Under the pieces are notes generated by a model. That model did not search any database and was not told the origin of the DNA. It worked only from the letters and a program-made list of their open reading frames with translations. Shown in pieces: positions 8,427 to 16,700 of a DNA stretch of 21,572 nt; within the stretch, counting starts at the first letter, position 1, and each line of letters starts with the position of its first letter. Source of the DNA: a virus; IMG/VR virus record IMGVR_UViG_3300005584_000048, positions 1-21,572 of that record, one strand, 5' to 3'. A program made the translations under genes and the position numbers.

Positions 8427-9221
8427 TTATCCCGTGAAAGTGGATTCGCCTACTATGTAGTTTCCACTATCATTTGCAAAATATGAACTGCTAATTGGAT
8501 ATGGGTCATTATATGAATTTAACCAAATCCCACCACCACTACCAGTTGCTGTAACTGAACTCGTATCTGCTGTTGTCCCATCATTTAAATAATGGGTAGC
8601 CAATGATTTATTTAGGACAACAAAGGGAACAGTTCTTGTGCTGTTAATACCAGTTTCAGAACTCATTGTAACTGAACTAGTATCTGCAGTAACACCATCA
8701 TTTAACAAGTGAGTTGCCAATGGTTTTTCTATTTCAGCATAAGGTACTGTTCTTGTGCTGTTAGATCCTGTTGTATCACTTAACGTAAATAAGTCACTAT
8801 CTAATGTTACCCCATCATACAAATAATGATTATATACTTGAGAGTTTAGTATCTTAGTGTTAGTTAATACACTAATACCATTTCTAGTTAATGAACTATA
8901 ACCATAAGATATTGTTGCTTCTGAAGGAGTAGCCGAACTAGTATCTGCCGTAGTACCATCGTTTAAAAAGTGAGTTGCCAATGGTTTAGATATATCAGCA
9001 TAAGGTACAGTTCTTGTACTATTAGTTCCAGTTTCAGAACTCATTGTTACTGAACTAGTATCTGCAGTAACACCATCATTTAAATAATGTGTAGCAATAG
9101 CCTTTGTGGTAACTAGAAATGGTACTGTTCTTGTTGATAATGTCCCAGTCTCAGAACTCATTGTAACAGTATTACTATCAGCTGTTACTCCATTATTTAA
9201 AAAGTGAGTAGCAATGGCTTT
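8427..9221 (-). repeat. Six tandem coding repeats at the gp7 C-terminus
   Basis: Units begin at gp7 residues 466, 505, 544, 588, 631 and 670, that is at 9221, 9104, 8987, 8855, 8726 and 8609 on the minus strand. Complete units are 39 residues (117 bases) with consensus KxLATHxLNDGVTADTSSVT, then MSSETGxNSTRTVPY. Units 3 and 4 are 44 and 43 residues and altered in the second half; unit 6 keeps only the first half before a different C-terminal end. DNA similarity between units is high, indicating recent duplication or ongoing homogenisation. Periodicity comes from protein-coding repeats. Confidence 0.9.
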
Positions 9222-10616
9222 AGAAACACCCTTTGTAGAAATAACAGCATCAGTTTGAACTTCATCTTGCTGCGCAAGTATCAAATACTTTAATGCAAAT
9301 TCTAATAAAGTGCCAGTGTCAAATTCGTTTCGAATATCAAACTCACCAAACAGTGCCATACCAGCTGGATGCAATAATGTTTTAACTGCAGAACGGTAAG
9401 TATCTAGACGCTCATCAATCTTAAGAACATACGCAAATGCCTGATAGTAACGACTGTCTTGAATAAAGATAGCGTCATCTAAGAAGCCATCATTCGTTGT
9501 ATAGTATCCTGGATATTTCGCCAAAGAGTTTAGCGTAACTTTAATAACTGCAGGTTCATCTGCATCTAAAATTGTATATTTGTTATCAACAAAGAATTCA
9601 CGAACAGTTTCACCTACATAAGTACCATCCCAATATGATGTTACGTTATAGTTTGTAGTATTGATAGTACCTTGCTCAAAGAAACCATTTAAAGTTTCTG
9701 AGAATGCAATTGCAGTGCTTGGAGATGAACCAGAAATAACTAAACCAGTGGAACCAGCACTTGTTGCAGAAACACCACCATACGGTAATAATGTTGCAGT
9801 AAAGTCTGTTGTATATCCAATACCATATTTAACAAAATCAAGTGATTCAATACCACCAGTTTCATTTACACGAGTAACCTTTAATACCGAACCAACACCC
9901 AGTCCATTTCTAACTTCATACAATTCACCAACTTTAAACTTCTTACCAGCACGTTGAATCTCAACCTTTGATGTAGTTGCCAATACCGTGGCATCAAATA
10001 TGTTACTATAACGAAGTTTATCACCAATGGTAATATTACCAAAGAATCTACGATCAATAAACAATTCGTAAATATTTTCAGAAATTTGAACTGAATTCTC
10101 TACTTCAATTTCAACATACTGTCTTTTATCAACCTGAATGCGAAGAATCTTTGTTGCAGTAACAACATCAACAATTTTACCAACAATATCTTCTGGATCA
10201 CCAGCATTAACATATACGAATACAGAAACGTCTTGATTCCACTTACCATCAGATGCACGTAGAATTTGTCTTGATGGATAATCAACTACAACTTCTTTAT
10301 TGAATAAGATTTTAAAAAGAAGTTTGAAAGATGCTTCAGAACCTTTTGCTAGGTACTGATCTTTGATTTTACTTAATAAGAATCTTTCATTAACAACCGT
10401 ATAAGGAATGTTGTGCGCCAACTCATTTTTAAAATATTGTATAAATGAGTCTAGAGTGCTATCTAAATCTCTTAGAGTTGTAAATTGTGGGTCATAATTC
10501 TGATCCAAAAACTCATAATATGCTTTTATGAAATCAATGAATGTGCTATAGTCTTCCCTTACAAACTCAGGAACCTGAGAAGGAAGAACTGATGAGATCT
10601 TTGGACGGGTAATCAT
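8427..10616 (-). CDS. 7: Baseplate wedge protein gp7-like, short N-terminus and repeated C-terminus
   Basis: The N-terminal 120 residues resemble the C-terminal part of T4 gp7: a helical segment with FIDFIKAYYEFLDQNYDPQF, a TLRDL element, then KGSEASFKLLFKILFNKEV where T4 has KGIEASYKFLFKVLYNEEV. Residues 416-420 (HPAGM) match the T4 HPVGF element. gp7 is the largest T4 wedge protein (1032 residues) and binds gp6 and gp8. This 729-residue homologue starts where T4 gp7 is already about two thirds through, so the large N-terminal portion is absent. Residues 260-280 carry one GIGYTT unit like those in gp8. Residues 466-729 are six tandem repeats. Its start overlaps the gp6 stop as TAATG, implying coupled translation, and it lies between gp6 and gp8 as expected for gene 7. 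Confidence 0.85.
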   Translation of the reverse strand: MITRPKISSVLPSQVPEFVREDYSTFIDFIKAYYEFLDQNYDPQFTTLRDLDSTLDSFIQYFKNELAHNIPYTVVNERFLLSKIKDQYLAKGSEASFKLLFKILFNKEVVVDYPSRQILRASDGKWNQDVSVFVYVNAGDPEDIVGKIVDVVTATKILRIQVDKRQYVEIEVENSVQISENIYELFIDRRFFGNITIGDKLRYSNIFDATVLATTSKVEIQRAGKKFKVGELYEVRNGLGVGSVLKVTRVNETGGIESLDFVKYGIGYTTDFTATLLPYGGVSATSAGSTGLVISGSSPSTAIAFSETLNGFFEQGTINTTNYNVTSYWDGTYVGETVREFFVDNKYTILDADEPAVIKVTLNSLAKYPGYYTTNDGFLDDAIFIQDSRYYQAFAYVLKIDERLDTYRSAVKTLLHPAGMALFGEFDIRNEFDTGTLLEFALKYLILAQQDEVQTDAVISTKGVSKAIATHFLNNGVTADSNTVTMSSETGTLSTRTVPFLVTTKAIATHYLNDGVTADTSSVTMSSETGTNSTRTVPYADISKPLATHFLNDGTTADTSSATPSEATISYGYSSLTRNGISVLTNTKILNSQVYNHYLYDGVTLDSDLFTLSDTTGSNSTRTVPYAEIEKPLATHLLNDGVTADTSSVTMSSETGINSTRTVPFVVLNKSLATHYLNDGTTADTSSVTATGSGGGIWLNSYNDPYPISSSYFANDSGNYIVGESTFTG

Positions 10617-12463
10617 TAATTTCTGCTAGAAGTAAATGTATAATTCTTTCCACCACGCAGATCACCATTTGCAGTTTTATCCGCAATTGCCAACACAGTT
10701 AAGTGATCACGTGCAATTTCAGCAATTTGAGTATAAGCAGAAACGATATCGTTTGATTGTGGTTTGAAAGTAATTTCCCAATCAATATCTGCTAACCCAG
10801 TAATATTCAAGTTCTTAATATTTAACAAACCATTGGCGTAGTCAACAGTTCCGATTGTTGGATTCACAATAAATTTTGTGCTTCCAGATGCACTATTAGA
10901 TGCAACATTATAAAAAAGTCTAACATTACCCAAACCATCATCTTCAAGATAATGTATCTCTTCACTACCAATAACATAAAACCCTGTTGATGATACAGCT
11001 TCTTCTGCAACACCAGAAGATAAAATTGGGTTAATCATGTTCAATGTATACTCAGCAGAAACATTATAACGTGGTGATACTTTTCTACGCATCAATACAG
11101 TTGTTATGTTACTTACAATTGCTTGTTCTGCAGTATCAATTAAACGACTAAGTTCAGAGAAGCGGAATACTCCATCGAATCTTTGAAGTTTAGAATCATC
11201 ATAATTTAAAATAGTAGTAGTTACGATTGATGCAATCTCAGATGCAGTCTTAATAGTTTTTCTATCATTGAAGTAAACTGTTACGTCTAACGCAATATTG
11301 ATAAAGTCTGGATCAACAATCTCTGGTGTAATAGATACTACACTTCTAGATGCAAGTAATGTTGTTAAGATATCAGTTTTTTGTTGTTGAGTTAGTTTAT
11401 TTGCATTATATGGTTTTGCGCAAATAAATGTTTTACCGTAAACTGGAGGTGTATTATCTTCTCCACCCCAAACAGAAACTGACTGAATATAATTATACGC
11501 AGCATAAATTAATGCTTTGTAATCATCTGGAGTTACTGCTCTATTTTGTGCAGCATATAATCTTGGAGCATTATACTTAATACTATCAATAGTTTCAATG
11601 TCAACTCCACCAGCACCAATATCAAGTGTAGTTATCAATGGACTTCCACCAATCAATGAAATGCCATTGTAGGTAAATTGACGTGCGCCATTACCAACAA
11701 TTCCGCCAGAAACAAAATAATCTAAGTGAACAATATTACCATTTGTTAGACCACTTGATATAATTGAATCACCAAATACAATTTCATACAATCCTCCATC
11801 AATTTCTTTAATGAAGAAAACATTACTATCTGATGCCAATTGAACTATAGAAGTTGCTGCTGTGAATGTGGTAAATGTATCTGATATTGCAGATTCTTGT
11901 ACACGAACAGTTAGTGTTGAAATATCAGCGAATTGATTTGGTACGATATACTGCTGACCAGTGGCAACCGTATATTTAAATGATAGAGGTCTCCCTTCAA
12001 TCAATTCCACATTTGTAAAAGTGTAGTTGCCACTTACAGGAATAATTGTATATTCAGATAGCGTATAGAAGGTGTAATTAGAACCAGAAATAATTGTACT
12101 GAATGGGCTATTCTTGGGGAGTGTTAGTGTAGCTGGACTTTGGTTTGGATTAGTTACCGCCATATTAATCTTGGCTCTGGCAGATCTAACTGAAGAAGGA
12201 GTATATCCTAATGTCTTTGCAATAGAAACTACGCTTGCACGTTTACTTGCTGAATCCAAAAACATTTCGTTTACAGCTAGGTTTGTGTACAATGCATTAT
12301 AGTGCGTATTGTATGCAAGAACATCTAGAAGAACTGATAATCCTGAACCCTCAAAGTCGTAATCAGAAAACTGATTCTGACCCTTTAAGAAATTCTTTAG
12401 ATTACCTTTAATTTGGTCAAAATCTAATTCGCTGACCTGAATTCTTTTGCTGTCGATAGCCAT
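10616..12463 (-). CDS. 6: Baseplate wedge protein gp6
   Basis: gp6 forms the inner ring that joins neighbouring wedges and is the core of the gp6-gp7 heterotrimer; it belongs to the baseplate J-like superfamily. This protein has 615 residues against 660 in T4. Family-typical features are an N-terminal helical segment with LSVLLDVLAYNTHYNALYTN, a central beta-rich region with GLYEIVFGDSIISSGLTNGN, and a C-terminal region with APRLYAAQNRAVTPDDYKAL, the signature of J-like proteins. It begins three bases after the gp25 stop and overlaps the gp7 start by one base. No anomalies are seen. Confidence 0.93.
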   Translation of the reverse strand: MAIDSKRIQVSELDFDQIKGNLKNFLKGQNQFSDYDFEGSGLSVLLDVLAYNTHYNALYTNLAVNEMFLDSASKRASVVSIAKTLGYTPSSVRSARAKINMAVTNPNQSPATLTLPKNSPFSTIISGSNYTFYTLSEYTIIPVSGNYTFTNVELIEGRPLSFKYTVATGQQYIVPNQFADISTLTVRVQESAISDTFTTFTAATSIVQLASDSNVFFIKEIDGGLYEIVFGDSIISSGLTNGNIVHLDYFVSGGIVGNGARQFTYNGISLIGGSPLITTLDIGAGGVDIETIDSIKYNAPRLYAAQNRAVTPDDYKALIYAAYNYIQSVSVWGGEDNTPPVYGKTFICAKPYNANKLTQQQKTDILTTLLASRSVVSITPEIVDPDFINIALDVTVYFNDRKTIKTASEIASIVTTTILNYDDSKLQRFDGVFRFSELSRLIDTAEQAIVSNITTVLMRRKVSPRYNVSAEYTLNMINPILSSGVAEEAVSSTGFYVIGSEEIHYLEDDGLGNVRLFYNVASNSASGSTKFIVNPTIGTVDYANGLLNIKNLNITGLADIDWEITFKPQSNDIVSAYTQIAEIARDHLTVLAIADKTANGDLRGGKNYTFTSSRN

Positions 12464-12466
12464 ATC

Positions 12467-12859
12467 TTATCTCGTTCTATAAAGTATTAGATCAAGTCCC
12501 ACTGGGGTACTCGTATTAATTATTACAAACTCTATACTTACGTTAATAGAGTTTTCATCTTCAGATAAAATTGTACTCACGTTCGTAAGATTAACTCTTG
12601 GTTCAAAGTTGTAAATTGTAAATTCTATTGCTTTCTTAAGCATAATAGGCAGCATGGGAGTAGCTGGCTCAAACAAGAGTGAATTTATCTGAGAACCGAT
12701 CTCTGGATGAAATGGTTTTTCGTAATTTGATGTTAAAATCAAATTTCGGATTGAGGATTTAATAGCTTGCTCATTAGTCTTAACTGTCACATCTTTGGTG
12801 ACAGGATGAGCCAGAAAATTTAAATCTATATCAGTGAATGTTCGGGAATTGTGTGCCAT
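12467..12859 (-). CDS. 25: Baseplate wedge / sheath-initiating protein gp25
   Basis: The 130-residue length is almost that of T4 gp25 (132). Family features are the SIRNLILTSNYEKPFHPEIG segment, LLFEPATP, and the conserved Glu-Pro-Arg motif (FEPRVNL, residues near 88-94), which in contractile systems contacts the hub or core. gp25 ties the wedge core to the first sheath ring. The ATG at 12859 lies only five bases after a CTAAATA motif and has no Shine-Dalgarno, an unusual arrangement discussed in the findings. The adjacency PAAR-gp25-gp6 is shared with many contractile injection systems. Confidence 0.95.
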   Translation of the reverse strand: MAHNSRTFTDIDLNFLAHPVTKDVTVKTNEQAIKSSIRNLILTSNYEKPFHPEIGSQINSLLFEPATPMLPIMLKKAIEFTIYNFEPRVNLTNVSTILSEDENSINVSIEFVIINTSTPVGLDLILYRTR

Positions 12860-12864
12860 ATTAT

Positions 12865-12871
12865 TATTTAG
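12865..12871 (-). promoter_or_regulatory. Candidate late promoter motif (CTAAATA) five bases before gp25
   Basis: On the minus strand CTAAATA, then five A/T bases, then ATG of gp25. It lies in the 15-base gap after the PAAR stop codon. If it acts like a T4 late box, transcription would begin at or near the start codon, giving a leaderless or nearly leaderless message. An identical geometry occurs at 20779. Confidence 0.5.
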
Positions 12872-12874
12872 TAA

Positions 12875-13183
12875 TTATGCTGCAAATACGTTTGCGGATC
12901 CCTGAGTAATCACGTTATTTCCGTAACTATCTCCTATCCTACCAACACCCTTACCACCTATACTAACTGTTGCTGAAAACGAAGATAAAGTTGAAGTATC
13001 GGTGGAACATCCACCTTTTGGATGTGGAGATACCACATTTCCCTGAACTACGATAAGAATACCATTTGCATAAACATTATTACTATTAACTTCACCAACA
13101 CTAGTTTCCATGGGTGCACCGCATTGATATCCAGTTCCATCTGGGGACAATACTGTATCACCTGCTCTAGATACGGAAGGCAT
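12875..13183 (-). CDS. 5.4: PAAR-type spike tip protein (gp5.4-like)
   Basis: The start is taken at 13183, giving 102 residues (MPSVSRAGDTV...), because this ATG overlaps the upstream stop as TAATG; a longer in-frame version from 13252 would add non-conserved, Cys-rich residues inside the preceding gene. PAAR proteins sharpen the needle tip by capping the gp5 beta-helix and bind a metal through His and Cys. The pattern is visible: RAGDT near residue 6, a glycine-turn region with VVSPHPKGGCS near residues 50-60 that supplies candidate His and Cys ligands, and GVGRIGDSYGNNVITQGSAN toward the C-terminus. It lies between the gp5/186-residue pair and gp25. Confidence 0.92.
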   Translation of the reverse strand: MPSVSRAGDTVLSPDGTGYQCGAPMETSVGEVNSNNVYANGILIVVQGNVVSPHPKGGCSTDTSTLSSFSATVSIGGKGVGRIGDSYGNNVITQGSANVFAA

Positions 13184-13743
13184 TATTTTAATCCTATTGA
13201 TCTTGCAGAAGCAATAGCTGCCACTGCAGTAGAGTAAGACCAATGAACCCATTGGTATAAACTAATAGTTTCAGTTGTTGAAGATCCTCCAAGTATTGGA
13301 TCTGCTGGTATTGTTACATTAAACGTATATGTTTTCATTAAGCTAACTGGAGAAGGCATTTGATACTTCTCCAATGAAAAGAATGGTGTAGTGGTATCTT
13401 TCGGTAAAACTTGTAAACTTAAATCTGGAAGAACGAATCTATAATATTGATTAGTAAAAGGACTTGTTATTGGACCAGATATGCGAGCAACGCTGGCACT
13501 AATTTTAGTATAAGTCAACCCAATTGCACTCCATCCAAATGATGAAGTATTATTTGTTGCTGGTAGATAAGTAAATCCACTAACACCATCAGAATACTTA
13601 CCATCAAAAGTTAAATCAATGGAAAATGTAGTTTCTTCCAATACCGTTGGAAGATAGTTATTTAAATCTTCTACCTCATTAGTTTCATCTCCAGGAACTG
13701 AAGAAAATCCTGACTGGTTTGATTTAGTTATTCTGATGGCCAT
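13183..13743 (-). CDS. Unknown baseplate-associated protein between gp5 and PAAR
   Basis: I do not recognise this 186-residue protein by function. Its start overlaps the gp5 stop and its stop overlaps the PAAR start, both as TAATG, so the three are probably translated together. The sequence looks mostly beta: alternating hydrophobics in TTFSIDLTFDGKYSDG, then a MKTYTFNVTIPADP stretch, and near the end an aromatic motif YQWVHWSY followed by a short Ala-rich helix. No signal peptide or membrane segment is visible. Placement suggests a small spike-associated or hub-associated structural protein, possibly one that mediates between the gp5 spike and the PAAR tip; that is inference from context only. 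Confidence 0.8.
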   Translation of the reverse strand: MAIRITKSNQSGFSSVPGDETNEVEDLNNYLPTVLEETTFSIDLTFDGKYSDGVSGFTYLPATNNTSSFGWSAIGLTYTKISASVARISGPITSPFTNQYYRFVLPDLSLQVLPKDTTTPFFSLEKYQMPSPVSLMKTYTFNVTIPADPILGGSSTTETISLYQWVHWSYSTAVAAIASARSIGLK

Positions 13744-16700
13744 TATACCAATACAAATCCATTTTTAGGATAAGTTCCAGCAATAGTTTGATGGTTATTC
13801 ATTGTAAACATCATTCCCTGATTTCCTGTTTGTCTGTATGAGCAGTGAATCCAGAATTGAGAACCACCACCATCATATTCCATGATAATCTGATGCCATG
13901 AACCTAACTTCTTAACAATCTCACCTGCTTTCTTAAAGGTATCCGCTTTACCACCTTTGAAAGAAATATCAGCAGCACGTCCAGTAGGATGATCACCACC
14001 TTCTTTCTGATAACTACCATCAGCTTTCTTAATATTCAAGTCACCACCATCATTTGGACCAGTTGATGGTCTTCTAAATCCACTAGTAATTATAAAAGAA
14101 TCTCTTCCATATAATTCACAAATTGGTTCAAGTACGTTATCACATAGACGCTTCATATTAGCAACAATATCTTGTGGTGCTAACATTTCACCAGTAGCCA
14201 TTTGATATGATCTTCTTGGGATGCGAACACCACCTTTAGTTAAATCACCAAGAGTAAAGTTCTTGGATAATCTCATACCAGCATTAAATGCATCTGGGGA
14301 CATATTTAATATTGCGCTAACATCAGATTCTTTTCCAGTTGCTGCAGATTTAGCAGTTGGTTTAACTGTGTCTTTAGCAAAAGTAGTTGCAGCGTCTCCA
14401 GATTTTGATGTTTGATTCTGAGCAACTCTATCTGCTTTATATGCGGCTAAATCAGAACCTGGAGTTTTCTCTGGTGACTCAAAAGCAACTTCAGAACCAC
14501 GAGTTACCACTGGAGCAGATGCTACCTGAGAAACACCAGAAGTTCCACGTGTTTCAATTGGTAATTCTAAATCAGTTCTAACCGCAGTTCTGGCTGGTTT
14601 AGCTTCTTTAGCTGCAGTTGCAGATCCTGGAGCAGTAGAGTCGCCGTTATTTAATTGAATTGCAGTACCATCAATTGCAACAGCTGCACTAGAATTGATA
14701 CTTAATGGACCAGTTGAACCAAACGAACCATCACCAGCAGTTTTAAGATTTAAATTATCAGTACTTTCAATGTTCAATAGTTTATCGGATTTGATATTAA
14801 AAATATCTTCACTTTGCATATTCAACAAGCCACCAGATTTGATGTTTGTATCAGTACCACTTTCAATAAATACACCACCCTTAGTTTTATTATTAATGTT
14901 ACCTTCAGTTTGAACAAACGCTGTGCCATCACTCTTAATGTGAAGATCTGCACCAGATTCCATGTTGAAACCAGTTTTAGATATAAGGTTAAACTGCCCA
15001 GCAGATTCCATGTTAATCTTATTTGCTTTAAGATTAAACTCACCACCAATAGCCATATTAGTTGAACCACTTACATTAATGTTAGCGTCATTATATACAT
15101 TGATATTCATTGCGCCAGAAACTTCAAGATTAAAGACGTTATCTGTACGAACATTTAATGCGCCATCAACTGTTAAATTGCATGCACCTTTAATATAGAT
15201 AAAACCATTACGATCAATAATTTCATATCCATCACCCATGATTCTGTTGACTTGAGTTCCTGAAGCATCTATCTCAATGAATGTGCCAGCTTTGTGGTGG
15301 ATATTAATACGCTCAGCTTCTGGAGTATTATCAAACTCCAGTACATGTCCACACTCATACTGTTTTACATGGTTATAAGGATAGACAGCAGCATAAGGAA
15401 CTGGTGGTGAATTCCAAGTTCCACCATTTGCTATTCTTATTCCAGATTTTAAATCAGCTTGTTTTTCAGTAACAATTGTTCTTCCAAGATTATTACCAGA
15501 AGCAAGTCGGTTTGTGTCTTGCTCTTCTTGATACTTTGGATATACACCATTTGGATCTTGGAATCCTTTAGTTGGATCAACTAAACTACCATTACTAATA
15601 GTTCCATCTGGTCTGCGTTCTCCCATGGGAACTGCTTGTGGTTTAGATGGTTCACCTTGTAGTTTTACTAATAATGCTTTTGCTTGTCCAGCAGTGGAAC
15701 CAGCAATTTTCTCCATTTCTTTTACCAGCAATCTAGGATCAGCTGAAGATAATCCTAGATTAGCAACTAATCCACTAACAGTACCAGATGGATTATCAAT
15801 ACCAAGATTTGATGATATATCATTTAGGTTATTGCCATAACTAGTAAGAGTACTGGTGGCAGTTCCAGTTACACTTGTTAGAACCTTATTAATATCACCA
15901 TCTAAATTAACTTGCTTTGCTAAATTTGCAAATTCAGTTTGAGTGGCAGTTATTGATGATAGTAAAGATGCATCTAAATTACCAAGACCAGAAATACCTA
16001 ACTCACCAATTGCTGATCCAAGATCACCAAGTTTACCAAGATCGCCCAATCCGAGATTATTTAAATCACCAGCAGCAGTTAGTGCAGCTGCGTTAAATGC
16101 ATTACCAAGATCAGCAAAGTTTGTTAGATTACCAGCACCTAAGATATCCAAACCACCAAGAATATCTGGATTTGGAAATTCATTTGGAATATTAGTTCCA
16201 GCTGCAGTGGAAGATTCTGGAGGAGTTGTGGTTGAATCATCTGGTGGTAGTGATTTTCTTACACCAGAAAAATCAGATCCCTTTTCAACTTTATCGCCAC
16301 CCGCAATTGCTACTGTTGGTGAAGGATTGTTTGCGTCGTTTCGAAATTCCCATTCTTGTAATAGGTTTTCTTTAACAGTATCGAATTTAGTGGCAACTCT
16401 ATGTCCAGCTTTATAGTAGTTACCTTTCTCACCACCATATGGGAATCCAGGATTGTATGGATCTTCATATGTAGGAAATTCTGCTGCAAGTGCTTCACCA
16501 GCATCTTTTAATAACTTTTCATCAGTTTTAGAAGCAGTTTTAAAATACGCAAATAGCTTCGGACGTTTACGAGCAACAATATATTCTTGACAAATAAGAT
16601 CCTGTGTTGACTCACTGAATGTTTGATTTACATCTATGTTAAGTGCTTGAATCGCATTCTTTAAAGTTACTGGATCGATTTGATACTTACCAACTGAAGA

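Noticed and set aside
8609-8615. CTAAATA on the minus strand inside gp7 repeat 6, about 200 bases before the 153-residue gene
   Set aside because: The bases are explained by the Leu-Asn-Lys codons there and the distance is unlike the 29-30 or 5 base spacing of the other sites; it cannot be excluded but is not called.
8427-9221. Regularly spaced repeats of about 117 bases that could suggest CRISPR or iterons
   Set aside because: They keep the gp7 reading frame, vary at third positions and are far longer than CRISPR repeats; they are protein-coding repeats.
13184-13252. Upstream extension of the PAAR protein to an ATG at 13252
   Set aside because: The extension lies wholly within the preceding gene and adds a Cys-rich, non-PAAR segment; the ATG at 13183 with the TAATG overlap matches the family N-terminus.
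14822-15070. 82-codon frame on the same strand inside the gp5 beta-helix region
   Set aside because: Shifted-frame product of the octad repeats; Leu/Val-rich only because of repeated codons.
15943-16416. 157-codon open frame on the plus strand opposite gp5
   Set aside because: It mirrors the Leu/Gly-rich and Pro/Thr-rich coding sequence of gp5; composition bias keeps the antisense frame open and the product resembles no known protein.
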